Positions 5,658-13,691 of a stretch of 14,562 bases of DNA are shown here, piece by piece. The stretch is from DATARN01 sp036264135 (GTDB taxonomy: Bacteria; Actinomycetota; Acidimicrobiia; Acidimicrobiales; Palsa-688), in the NCBI GenBank assembly GCA_036264135.1, contig DATARN010000007.1, forward strand, positions 1 through 14,562. Reading direction: 5' to 3'. The notes under the pieces are model-generated. The model did no database searches and had not been told where the DNA came from. It worked only from the letters and a program-made list of their open reading frames with translations. The position numbers and the translations under genes are program-made. Position 1 is the first letter of the stretch. The number at the start of each line of letters is the position of its first letter.

Positions 5658-7520
5658 GTGCCGGCGCCGCTCACCAACCTCGAACGCGAGGTCAAACTGG
5701 ACGTGGGGCTGCGCTTTGAGCTGCCGGAACTCGACGGCGTCGTTCCCGGGGTCGTCGCGACCCGCCTGCCCAACGCCAAACTTCAGGCGATCTACGTCGA
5801 CACCGCCGATCTGCGCCTCATGCGCTGGGGAGTGACGCTGCGCCACCGGCGCGATGTCGTCGGGGGCGCCGGCGCCGAGTCCGGCTGGACGGTGAAGCTG
5901 CCGGGCGACGCCGATGGTGTCGCCCTGGTCCGCACCGAACTCTCCTGGCCCGGCCCGTTCGGGCCGGTTCCCCCGGACGTGGCCAGCCTGGTGCGGGCCC
6001 AGGCCCGCACGGCCCGCTTGGAGCCGGTGGCCAAGCTGATCACCGAGCGCCACCGGGTGGAGCTGCGTGACCGCGACGGCCGCAAGCTGGGCGAGGTGGA
6101 CGACGACGTCGTGTCGGTGATGGACGGTCGCCGGCTGGCCGCCCGGTTCCGACAGGTGGAGCTGGAGGTGAGCGACGCCGCCCCCGACGAGTTGCTCGAC
6201 GAGGTCATGCGGGCCCTCACTGCGGCCGGGGCGGTGGCCGGCGACGACCGTCCCAAGGTCATCCGGGCCATCGGGCCCCGGGCCTCGCTCGGCCCCGACG
6301 TCGTCATCCCGCCCCTCGATGGCGAGGCCACCGTGGCCGACGTCGTCTCCGCCGCCATCGGCGCCGGGGTGAGCCGGATCATCGTCCACGACCCCGGGGT
6401 GCGCCTGGGCGACGACCCCGAACACGTACACCAGGCGAGGGTCGGCACCCGCCGGCTGCGCAGCGATCTGCGGACGTTCTGGCGCCTTCTCGATCCCCGC
6501 TGGGCCGGGGCGGTGCGCGCCGAGCTTGGATGGCTGGCGGCGGCCCTCGGTGCCGTACGCGACGCCGATGTCCTCACCGGGCGGCTCCGGGGCCAGATCC
6601 TGTCGCTGGCGAGCGTCGACTCCAAGGGGGCCGCCGGCCTGCTGCGCCGGCTGGCCACTCAGCGCGAAGAGGCGCGCGTCCAGCTGCTCGCGGTCCTCGA
6701 CAGCGACCGGTACGTCGCCCTCCTCGAGAACCTGGTCGACGCCGCCGCCCACCCGCCGCTGGTTCGCTCCGAGGCGGAGATCGCCCCGCCCCTGCCCGAT
6801 ACGGTGGCCGCGCCGGGGGCGACCCCCGTGGCCGCGCCGCCGGTCGGACGGCCGGACCCGGCGGGCAACGGTGGCCGCCATGTCAACGGCGCCGCCACCG
6901 GCCCGCCCGGGTCGACCGTCGCCCTGCCCGCCGGAGGGTCGATCTCCACCGTCCTGGTCGCGGTCACCGGCCCACCGGCGTTGCCCGCCCCGGCGAGCGG
7001 CACGACGAGCCCCCGGCCGCCGCCCGCCGCCGCCGGCGCCAACCCGCCGGCCGAGATGGCGGGGCCACCCGTGCCGGCCGCCAGCCAGTTGCCGCCGTCC
7101 GAACTGGCGAATCAGCCGGCCGCCGACGTGCTGGTGCCGCTGGTGCGCCGGCCGTGGCGCCACCTCCGCAGCGCCGTCGATCAGTTGGGCGACGATCCGC
7201 CCGACGAGTCGCTGCACGAGGTTCGGATCCGGGCCAAGCGCCTCCGCTACGCCGCCGAGGCGGTCGCCGGCGTCATCGGCAAACCCGCCCGCCAGATGGC
7301 GGCCGCCGTCGCCGAGGTCCAGGCGGTGCTGGGCGACATGCAAGACGCCGTGGTCGCCGAGGGGTGGCTGCGCCGCCAGGCGGCCTCCAGCTCGCCCAGC
7401 CAGGCGCTCGTGGCCGGCGAGTTGATCACCCTGCAACGCCAGGAACAGGAGGCGTGCCGCCAGAGCTGGGCCAAACCGTGGAAACGAGCGTCGAAAAAGT
7501 CCCTCCGCCGCTGGCTGTAG
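5658..7520 (+). CDS. CYTH-CHAD domain protein with a proline-rich insert
   Basis: A 620-residue protein. The N-terminal CYTH (triphosphate tunnel) domain, about 6-205, has its ExExK signature as E9-R-E11-V-K13. It also has the expected inner-tunnel residues in LRHRR (61-65), WTVKLPG (77-83), ERHRVEL (130-136), EVDDD (146-150) and VELEV (167-171). The CHAD domain follows from about 223, with histidine/arginine helices characteristic of this polyphosphate-binding fold occurring twice: HVHQARVGTRRLRSDL (256-271) and LHEVRIRAKRLRYAAE (519-534). Between the halves, about residues 370-487, lies a low-complexity stretch rich in Pro, Ala and Gly, making the protein longer than usual CYTH-CHAD proteins (about 500). 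The CYTH metal-binding residues look intact, so triphosphate or polyphosphate hydrolysis is plausible. The neighbouring exopolyphosphatase supports a polyphosphate role. GTG 5658 is chosen because the domain starts at once and TAGGCT precedes it. Confidence 0.93.
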   Translation: MPAPLTNLEREVKLDVGLRFELPELDGVVPGVVATRLPNAKLQAIYVDTADLRLMRWGVTLRHRRDVVGGAGAESGWTVKLPGDADGVALVRTELSWPGPFGPVPPDVASLVRAQARTARLEPVAKLITERHRVELRDRDGRKLGEVDDDVVSVMDGRRLAARFRQVELEVSDAAPDELLDEVMRALTAAGAVAGDDRPKVIRAIGPRASLGPDVVIPPLDGEATVADVVSAAIGAGVSRIIVHDPGVRLGDDPEHVHQARVGTRRLRSDLRTFWRLLDPRWAGAVRAELGWLAAALGAVRDADVLTGRLRGQILSLASVDSKGAAGLLRRLATQREEARVQLLAVLDSDRYVALLENLVDAAAHPPLVRSEAEIAPPLPDTVAAPGATPVAAPPVGRPDPAGNGGRHVNGAATGPPGSTVALPAGGSISTVLVAVTGPPALPAPASGTTSPRPPPAAAGANPPAEMAGPPVPAASQLPPSELANQPAADVLVPLVRRPWRHLRSAVDQLGDDPPDESLHEVRIRAKRLRYAAEAVAGVIGKPARQMAAAVAEVQAVLGDMQDAVVAEGWLRRQAASSSPSQALVAGELITLQRQEQEACRQSWAKPWKRASKKSLRRWL

Positions 7521-7572
7521 TGGCGCCGGCCCACGGGGCGGCCAAAGCCGCAGCATGGCGACGAGGGTGCTC

Positions 7573-7578
7573 TACAGT
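7573..7578 (+). promoter_or_regulatory. Candidate -10 box (TACAGT) of a leaderless exopolyphosphatase transcript
   Basis: TACAGT lies 8 nt before GTG 7587 in the 66-bp gap after the CYTH-CHAD gene. No Shine-Dalgarno sequence is visible. It suggests that the phosphatase has its own promoter even though the two genes are adjacent and co-directional. Confidence 0.45.
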
Positions 7579-7586
7579 CGGATTCC

Positions 7587-9122
7587 GTGCGGATCGCGGC
7601 TCTCGACCTGGGGAGCAATTCGTTCCACCTGCTGGTCGCCGATGCCCATCCTGACGGCACCTTCGAACCGCTCGTCCAAGAGAAGGAGATCCTCCGCCTC
7701 GCCGACCACGTGAGCCGGACGGGCAGGATCGGCGAGAAGGCGGCCGCCGGGGCGGTCGAGGTGGTCGCCCGCTTCCGGGCCCTGGCCGAGGCCGTCGAGG
7801 TCCGTGAAATCGTGGCCTGTGCGACCAGCGCCATGCGGGAGGCCGAGGATTCCGCCGCCGTGGTGGACCGGATCGAGCGGGAGGCCGGCGTCCGCGTCGA
7901 GGTCATCAGCGGCAAGGAGGAAGCCCGCCTGATCTTCGCCGCCGTCCGGGCCAGCGTTGTCATCGACCCGGCGCCCGCCCTGGCCCTCGACCTGGGCGGC
8001 GGCAGCCTCGAGCTGATGGTCGGCGACCAGTTGGGCCTCGAGTGGTCGAAAAGCGTCAAGCTAGGAGTCGGGCGACTGGCGGCGGAACTTGTCCGCGACG
8101 ACCCGCCGACCGCCGCCGACCGCCGGCGCCTGGCCCGGCGACTCTCCTCCGTCCTGGCGCCCATCGCCGTCGAGGTGGAGAGCCTGAGCCCGGAGATGCT
8201 GGTCGGAAGCAGCGGCACCCTGTGCGCCCTCGTCCGCATGGCCGCGGCCCGCCGCACCGGCACGGTGCCGCCCTCGGTCAACCAGCTGAAGGTCCGGCGC
8301 AAGGACCTGCTGGCGGTGCACGAACAGATTTTCGAGCTGAGCGCCGCCGACCGCCAGAAGCTTCCCGGCGTCGACGCCCGGCGCGCCGACCTCCTCCCCG
8401 CCGGCTCGATGCTGTTGACCACCGCCATGGAGCTGTTCGGCCTGGACGAGCTGGTCGGTTGCGAGTGGGCGCTTCGCGAAGGCATCGTGCTCGACGCCAT
8501 CGGCCACCACACCAAGGCCGACTGGAGCGGCGAGCCGAGGAACCTGCGGCGGGAATCGGTTGAGGACCTCGGGCGGCGCTGCAACTGGCAGGAGCGTCAC
8601 GCCCGTCACGTGGCTCGCGTGGCGACCGACCTGTTCGACGGCACCGCCGAGCTCCACGGCCTCGGCCAACACGAACGGGAGCTGCTGAAGCTGGGCGCCC
8701 TGCTCCACGACATCGGCGAGCATGTCAGCGTGGAAGGCCACGACAAGCACACCGCCTACCTCATCCAGCACGGACGGCTGCGCGGCTTCGCCCCCGACGA
8801 GGTGGCGGTGCTGGCCTGCCTGGGCCGCTTCCATCGGCGGGGCAACCCGAAGCTGTCCTTCGAACCCTTCGCCTCGTTGGCGCCCGCCCGCCGGGAGCGG
8901 GTCACCAAGCTCATCGCCCTCCTGCGCGTCGCCGACGGCCTCGACCGCAGCCACGGCGGCTCGGTGGAGGCGATCGGCGTGAAGCTGGAGAACCGCCGGG
9001 TCCGCCTGCTCATCCACGCCACCGGCGACATCGACCTGGAGCTGTGGGGTCTGCGGCGGAAGCAGGAATTGTTCGAGCGGGTGTTTGAGCTTCCCCTGGA
9101 GGTGGAAGTCGTAGAGGAATAA
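7587..9122 (+). CDS. ppx: Ppx/GppA family exopolyphosphatase with C-terminal HD domain
   Basis: A 511-residue protein, the length of the long Ppx form (Escherichia coli PPX is about 513), not the short ~320-residue mycobacterial forms. The ASKHA-type phosphatase core covers about 1-305: LDLGSNSFHLLV (6-17) binds phosphate, SGKEEARLIF (108-117) contains the catalytic glutamate region, DLGGGSLELMVG (135-146) is the second phosphate loop, VGSSGT (206-211) is the next, and GVDARRADLLPAG (261-273) is family-typical. The C-terminal HD-like domain runs from about 325, with LLHDIGEHVS (372-381) giving H374/D375, and RVADGLDRSH (447-456). Known members release phosphate from polyphosphate ends or hydrolyse pppGpp. 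Placement next to a polyphosphate-binding CHAD protein favours polyphosphate. GTG 7587 begins exactly at the conserved MRIAALDLGSNS. Confidence 0.93.
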   Translation: MRIAALDLGSNSFHLLVADAHPDGTFEPLVQEKEILRLADHVSRTGRIGEKAAAGAVEVVARFRALAEAVEVREIVACATSAMREAEDSAAVVDRIEREAGVRVEVISGKEEARLIFAAVRASVVIDPAPALALDLGGGSLELMVGDQLGLEWSKSVKLGVGRLAAELVRDDPPTAADRRRLARRLSSVLAPIAVEVESLSPEMLVGSSGTLCALVRMAAARRTGTVPPSVNQLKVRRKDLLAVHEQIFELSAADRQKLPGVDARRADLLPAGSMLLTTAMELFGLDELVGCEWALREGIVLDAIGHHTKADWSGEPRNLRRESVEDLGRRCNWQERHARHVARVATDLFDGTAELHGLGQHERELLKLGALLHDIGEHVSVEGHDKHTAYLIQHGRLRGFAPDEVAVLACLGRFHRRGNPKLSFEPFASLAPARRERVTKLIALLRVADGLDRSHGGSVEAIGVKLENRRVRLLIHATGDIDLELWGLRRKQELFERVFELPLEVEVVEE

Positions 9123-9143
9123 AACTCCCTGCGACCCTCTCGT

Positions 9144-9175
9144 GGCCCGGCCGCCCGCAGCCCTGGGAACGGGCC
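9144..9175 (+). other. Weak stem-loop between the ppx and PBP genes
   Basis: GGCCCG (9144-9149) and CGGGCC (9170-9175) could pair across a 20-nt loop, 21 bp after the ppx stop. There is no T-run, and the arms are the kind of GC words common here. It is at best a weak terminator candidate. Confidence 0.2.
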
Positions 9176-9202
9176 TGGCGACCGCCCGTCCTGCCCCTCC
9201 AG

Positions 9203-9208
9203 TACCCT
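9203..9208 (+). promoter_or_regulatory. Candidate -10 box (TACCCT) of a leaderless PBP transcript
   Basis: TACCCT lies 9 nt before GTG 9218 within the 95-bp gap after ppx, without an obvious Shine-Dalgarno sequence. It would start the PBP/zinc-ribbon operon independently of the polyphosphate genes. Confidence 0.4.
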
Positions 9209-9217
9209 AACCCAGCG

Positions 9218-11440
9218 GTGCGCACCGTGATCCGCCTCCTGACGATCGCCTTGGTCGCCGGCGTGTCACTGGCGCTCGGGATCACCGGCCTGGCCGTGCC
9301 GGTCAACGCCCTGCTGAGCCGGGCGACGGACTCCATCCCCAACCCGCTGCTCGACATCTTCAAGCAGCAGGCGCAACGCTCGGTGGTCTACGCCAGCGAC
9401 GGGACGGTGCTCGCCGTCCTCCACGCCACCGAGAACCGCTCGCCGGTGGCGCTGGCCCAGGTTCCACCGACGGTGATCAACGCGGTGCTGGACACCGAGG
9501 ACGCCCGGTTCTTCACCCACGGGGGCATCGACATCAAGTCGACGGTGCGAGCCCTGGCGTCGGACGTGAAGAGCGGGGCGGCCGTCCAGGGGGCGTCGAC
9601 CATCACCCAGCAGCTGGTCAAAACGGTGCTCAACACACCGGAAAAGACCCTGGACCGCAAGATCAAGGACGCTGTCATCTCGGCCCGGCTCGAGAGCCGC
9701 TATAGCAAGAACCAGATCCTCGAGGCCTATCTCAACACCATCTACTTCGGCAACGGCGCCTACGGGGTCCAGGCCGCTGCCGAGACCTACTTCAACAAGA
9801 ACATCGCCGACGTCACGACCGCCGAGGCGGCACTGCTGGCCGGCATGATCCGCGACCCGCAGGGCTACGACCCGATCCTGAATCCCCACGACTCCCGGGC
9901 CCGGCGCGACTTCGTGCTGCAGCGGATGGTGACCCAGGGCCACCTGAGCCAGGCCGCCGCCACCACCCTCGCCGCCACCCCGATCCCGACCAAACTGACA
10001 CCGCCGCAGGGCACGGCCGATACCAAGGACGACTACTACGTCGAGCAGGTGAAGCAGATCCTGCTCAGCTCCAGCACCACGCTGGGCGCCACCTACACCG
10101 AGCGGTACAACGCCCTGTTCAAGGGCGGACTGAAGATCTACACCAACCTCGACCCGCCCCTCCAGGACGTGGCCGAGCAGAGCGTGGCCGGCACCATCCC
10201 CGCCAGCGCCACCAAGAACGGCTTTGCCGGTGCCCTGGCCTCCATCGACCCGACCACCGGCAAGGTCCGGGCCATCGTGGGTGGCCCCGGCTACGACCAG
10301 GTCAAGTACGACCTGGCGACCCAGGGCCTGCGCCAGCCGGGATCGGGATTCAAGCTGTTCACCCTGCTGGCCGCCTACGAGGCGGGCTACGGCCCCAACG
10401 ACATGGTGGACGGTTCCTCGCCCTGCGCCGTCAAGTTTCCGGGCAACTCGTCGCTGCTGAAGACCCCGATTCACAACGACGAGGGCCAGTCCACCGGGCC
10501 GATCAGCGTCACCACCGCCACCGCCGATTCCGTCAACTGCGCCTTCGTGCGCATCGCCCACGAGGTCGGGCTGCCGAAGGTGGTCGAGATGGCGCACCGG
10601 CTGGGGCTCAAGGAGAACTTCCCGCTCAACCCGTCGCTTGTCATCGGCTCGGAGGAAACCACCGTGCTCGAGATGGCCGGCGCCTATGCCACGCTGGCGG
10701 CCGACGGCGTCTACCACCAGCCGAGCTTCGTCGACCACATTCTCGACCGCACGGGGGCGACCATCTTCACCGCCAGCACCGCGGGCAAACGGGTACTCGA
10801 CCCGCAGATCTCGCGTGAGGCCGTCATGACCCTGCGGGCCGTCGTGCAATACGGCACGGGTACCGGGGCGGCGCTGCCCGACCGGCCCGTCGCCGGCAAG
10901 ACGGGCACCACGGAGCAGAACACCGACGCCTGGTTCAACGGCATTACTCCTCAGCTGGTCACATCGGTGTGGATGGGCGACCCCAAGGGCCGGACCTCCA
11001 TGCAGTGGCCCGCCACGCCGATCAGCGTCTTCGGCGGCACGTACCCGGCCAGCATCTGGCATGCCTACACCGAGGCGGCCCTGATGGGGCAGGCGGCGAT
11101 CGACTTCCCGCAGCCCAACTTCGCCCTCATCCCTTCGGGGAAGATGATCACGTCGAACCAGCTCACCCTGGACTCCGGGCAGGCCTTCCCCAGCACCTCG
11201 CTGCCGTTCAACCCGTCGGCGCCGTTAAGCCACAGCGCGACGGCGGTTCCCCAGGCCGGGACGACCGTTCCCGCCTCGGTGACGACGGTGGGCCCGTCGT
11301 CGCCGCCCCCCACGGCCCCGCCGCCCCCGGTGACCACACCTCGGACGACGATCCCGTCGAGTCCGCCGATCACCTGCGTCGTCGTCACCGTTCCCGTGCC
11401 ACCGGGCGTGCCGCCGGTTTCGTACCAACGCTGCCGGTGA
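9218..11440 (+). CDS. Class A penicillin-binding protein (PBP1-type transglycosylase/transpeptidase)
   Basis: A 740-residue bifunctional peptidoglycan synthase. The N-terminal helix at about 4-30 anchors it to the membrane. The GT51 glycosyltransferase domain shows TEDARFFTHGGID (93-105, catalytic E94), GASTITQQLVK (125-135), RKIKDAVISARLE (147-159) and ILEAYLNTIYFGNGAYG (167-183). The transpeptidase domain has the active-site SxxK as S376-G-F-K379 in RQPGSGFKLF, SVN at 438-440 and KTGTT at 561-565, so all three penicillin-binding motifs are present. From about residue 685 the protein ends in a Pro/Ser/Thr-rich tail and a final short segment with two cysteines (ITCVVV and YQRCR); I see no PASTA domains. 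The product polymerises and cross-links lipid II outside the membrane. The stop codon overlaps the zinc-ribbon gene by 4 bp. The start GTG 9218 directly precedes the anchor helix. Confidence 0.95.
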   Translation: MRTVIRLLTIALVAGVSLALGITGLAVPVNALLSRATDSIPNPLLDIFKQQAQRSVVYASDGTVLAVLHATENRSPVALAQVPPTVINAVLDTEDARFFTHGGIDIKSTVRALASDVKSGAAVQGASTITQQLVKTVLNTPEKTLDRKIKDAVISARLESRYSKNQILEAYLNTIYFGNGAYGVQAAAETYFNKNIADVTTAEAALLAGMIRDPQGYDPILNPHDSRARRDFVLQRMVTQGHLSQAAATTLAATPIPTKLTPPQGTADTKDDYYVEQVKQILLSSSTTLGATYTERYNALFKGGLKIYTNLDPPLQDVAEQSVAGTIPASATKNGFAGALASIDPTTGKVRAIVGGPGYDQVKYDLATQGLRQPGSGFKLFTLLAAYEAGYGPNDMVDGSSPCAVKFPGNSSLLKTPIHNDEGQSTGPISVTTATADSVNCAFVRIAHEVGLPKVVEMAHRLGLKENFPLNPSLVIGSEETTVLEMAGAYATLAADGVYHQPSFVDHILDRTGATIFTASTAGKRVLDPQISREAVMTLRAVVQYGTGTGAALPDRPVAGKTGTTEQNTDAWFNGITPQLVTSVWMGDPKGRTSMQWPATPISVFGGTYPASIWHAYTEAALMGQAAIDFPQPNFALIPSGKMITSNQLTLDSGQAFPSTSLPFNPSAPLSHSATAVPQAGTTVPASVTTVGPSSPPPTAPPPPVTTPRTTIPSSPPITCVVVTVPVPPGVPPVSYQRCR

Positions 11441-12177
11441 CGCCGACCGCGGACGGCCCCCTGGAGGCATTGCTGGCCGTGCAGGGCATCGACACCGAAC
11501 TTGACCGGGCGCGCCACCGCCGGGCCACGCTGGCCGAGCGCGGCGAGCTGGCGGCCATTGACCACGACCTGGCGGCACTGGAAGCCCGGCTGGCCACCGC
11601 GCGCGAGGAGCGCGACGCCGCCGCCCGGGCGCAGGAGGCGGTGGAGCAGACGCTGGGGGGCGTCGAGCGCCACGCCGCTGACGTCAAGAAGCGCCTGTAC
11701 GGTGGCACCGTCTCCGCCACCAGGGAACTGCAGGCCATGGCCGCCGAACTCGACTCGCTGACCGCCCGGGCGTCAGAACTCGAGTCCCGTGCGCTGGAGG
11801 GCATGGAGGCGTGGGAACCGCTCGACGCCCGAGTCGACGAACTGGAGGGGGAAAAGGGGGCCCGGACGGCACAGCGCGCCGCGGTGGCCGCCTCGCTGTT
11901 GGCTCACGAGGCCGACGCCGACGAGGAAATCGAACGTCTCCACGTCGCCCGGGCGCAGGCTGCGGCCGCCGTTCCCCCCGATCTGGTCGTGACCTATGAG
12001 CGGCTCCGGGATCGCCTCGGCGGGGTGGGCGCGGCCCGACTGGTGGGGACTCACTGCGGGGGCTGCCACCTGACCCTGCCGGCCACCGAACTCGACCGGC
12101 TGCGTCACCAGCCGGCGGGGACCGTGAGCTTCTGCGACCAGTGTGGCCGCATCCTCGTGCCGACCCGGACGTCGTAG
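11437..12177 (+). CDS. Coiled-coil C4 zinc-ribbon protein (CT398 type, PF02591)
   Basis: A 246-residue protein. Residues about 10-175 are charged, heptad-like and Ala/Glu/Arg-rich, predicted to form a long antiparallel coiled coil. They include RLYGGTVSATRELQAMAAEL (86-105), a family hallmark around the hairpin turn. The C-terminal ribbon has CGGC (207-210) and CDQC (233-236), four cysteines fit to bind one zinc. Members occur widely in actinobacteria (Mycobacterium tuberculosis Rv2229c is of this type) and chlamydia (CT398); a scaffold or nucleic-acid-related role has been suggested, but the function is unsettled. GTG 11437 overlaps the PBP stop as GTGA, implying translational coupling. An open frame further upstream is only the shadow of the PBP gene. 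Here it follows a PBP; I recall it elsewhere beside a Nif3-like protein and RNase H genes. Confidence 0.9.
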   Translation: MTPTADGPLEALLAVQGIDTELDRARHRRATLAERGELAAIDHDLAALEARLATAREERDAAARAQEAVEQTLGGVERHAADVKKRLYGGTVSATRELQAMAAELDSLTARASELESRALEGMEAWEPLDARVDELEGEKGARTAQRAAVAASLLAHEADADEEIERLHVARAQAAAAVPPDLVVTYERLRDRLGGVGAARLVGTHCGGCHLTLPATELDRLRHQPAGTVSFCDQCGRILVPTRTS

Positions 12178-12227
12178 GCGCCGCTCGGTTTCACAGGGCA
12201 TGGGCCCAGGTGGGAACGATAGGTACG

Positions 12228-13691
12228 ATGCCCGTCGCCGCCGTGCACTGGTTCCCGGCACCGGGATACTGGCTGGCCCGCCTGGTCGTCCAACGGGGCC
12301 TGGCCCTGGTCTACCTGCTGGCCTTCGTCGTGGCTGCGGCCCAGTTCCGCCCGCTCCTCGGCGCCCGCGGATTGCTGCCCATCCCCCGCTTTCTGGCGCG
12401 GGTCAAGTTCCGCCGGGCCCCCAGCCTGTTTTACGCCCACTACTCCGACCGCTTCTTCGTGCTGGTTACCGCGGCCGGGGCTGCCCTGGCCGCCGCCTGC
12501 CTGATCGGCCTGCCCGAGCGGGGTCCTATCTGGTGCTCGATGGCGGCCTGGCTGGCGCTGTGGGCCCTGTACCTCTCGATCGTCAACGTCGGCCAGCGGT
12601 GGTACAGCTTCGGCTGGGAGACGCTGCTTTTGGAGTCGGGGTTCATCGCGGTGTTTCTCGGGCCGGCGTCGATCGCCCCGCCCGTCGTGGCCGTGTGGGC
12701 GCTGCGCTGGCTGCTATTCCGCCTGGAGTTCGGCGCCGGTTTGATCAAGCTGCGCGGCGACCCGTGCTGGCGCGACCTCACCTGCCTCTACTACCACCAG
12801 GAGACCCAACCGCTGCCCAACCCGCTGAGCTGGTACTTCCATCACCTGCCGGCGCCCCTCCACAAGGTCGAGGCGCTGGGCAACCACGTGGCCCAACTCG
12901 TCGCGCCCCTTCTGCTGGTGGCGCCCCAGCCGGTCGCGGCCGGCGCCGGGGTGGTCATCGTGGTGACCCAGGCCTATCTGCTGCTCAGTGGCAACTTCTC
13001 CTGGCTGAACCTCCTCACCCTCATCCTGGCCGCGGGCACCTTCAGCGATCGTTTCCTCCGCCTGGTCGTGCCCGCCGTGGTGGGCCGGCCGCCCCCCGCA
13101 CTGTCGTCGGGACCGGGCTGGTGGCAGGCGGCCGTCCTCGCCTTCGGGCTCCTCGTGGTGGTCTTGAGCCTCGATCCGGTACGGAACCTGCTGTCGCCGC
13201 GCCAGGTCATGAACTCCAGCTTCGACCCGCTGCACCTGGTCAACACCTACGGCGCCTTCGGGCGCGTCACCCGGCAGCGCTTCGAGGTGGTGATCGAGGG
13301 CACAACCGCGGCCCGCCTCGACGACGCGACCGACTGGCGGGAGTACCAGTTCAAAGGCAAGCCCGGGGACCCGGCGCGCCGGCCCCCGCAGGTGGCGCCC
13401 TACCACCTCCGCCTCGACTGGCTGATGTGGTTCGTCCCGCTCTCCCGGGGCGCCGACGACGGCTGGCTGCGGGGCCTGTTGGTGCGGTTGCTCGAGGCCG
13501 ACCGGCGCACCCTGGCGCTCCTGCGCTCCGATCCCTTCGCCGGCCAGCCGCCGGCGTGGATCAGGGCGCGGCTGTTCCGCTACCGGTTCTCCACCCCCGC
13601 TGAGCGGCGGGAAAGTGGGGCATGGTGGGTTCGCACACCGGTGCAGGAGCTGATCGCGCCGCTGCGCCGAGCTGAAACCATGGGCGGGTGA
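12228..13691 (+). CDS. Lipase maturation factor (LMF) family integral membrane protein
   Basis: A 487-residue polytopic membrane protein. The strongest evidence is the family-typical block around FRLEFGAGLIKLRGD (164-178), CWRDLTCLYYH (180-190), QETQPLPNPLSWYFHHLP (191-208), with a further conserved-looking region VNTYGAFGRVTRQRFEVVI (338-356). Hydrophobic helices are seen at about 22-39, 76-95, 104-120, 136-166, 222-253, 259-285 and 299-317, followed by a soluble C-terminal part. Vertebrate LMF1 helps fold lipases in the ER; the bacterial members' role is unknown, so the name is only homology. The start is ATG 12228. Alternatives are GTG 12210 and GTG 12141, but the latter overlaps the zinc-ribbon gene by 37 bp; AGGTGGGA (12208-12215) is a distant ribosome-site candidate. 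The end overlaps the PPOX gene by 4 bp. Confidence 0.88.
   Translation: MPVAAVHWFPAPGYWLARLVVQRGLALVYLLAFVVAAAQFRPLLGARGLLPIPRFLARVKFRRAPSLFYAHYSDRFFVLVTAAGAALAAACLIGLPERGPIWCSMAAWLALWALYLSIVNVGQRWYSFGWETLLLESGFIAVFLGPASIAPPVVAVWALRWLLFRLEFGAGLIKLRGDPCWRDLTCLYYHQETQPLPNPLSWYFHHLPAPLHKVEALGNHVAQLVAPLLLVAPQPVAAGAGVVIVVTQAYLLLSGNFSWLNLLTLILAAGTFSDRFLRLVVPAVVGRPPPALSSGPGWWQAAVLAFGLLVVVLSLDPVRNLLSPRQVMNSSFDPLHLVNTYGAFGRVTRQRFEVVIEGTTAARLDDATDWREYQFKGKPGDPARRPPQVAPYHLRLDWLMWFVPLSRGADDGWLRGLLVRLLEADRRTLALLRSDPFAGQPPAWIRARLFRYRFSTPAERRESGAWWVRTPVQELIAPLRRAETMGG

Noticed and set aside
5208..7556. Long open frame (782 codons) on the minus strand opposite the CYTH-CHAD gene
   Set aside because: No recognisable motif, shadow-like composition, and the sense strand has a clear two-domain protein.
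9266..11062. Long open frame (598 codons) on the minus strand opposite the PBP
   Set aside because: The PBP catalytic motifs fix the real strand and frame; the antisense product has no motif and looks like a reverse shadow.
12143..13603. Open frame of 486 codons on the plus strand overlapping the LMF-family gene
   Set aside because: It is Arg/Pro/Gly-rich and featureless, while the overlapping frame encodes membrane helices and LMF motifs.
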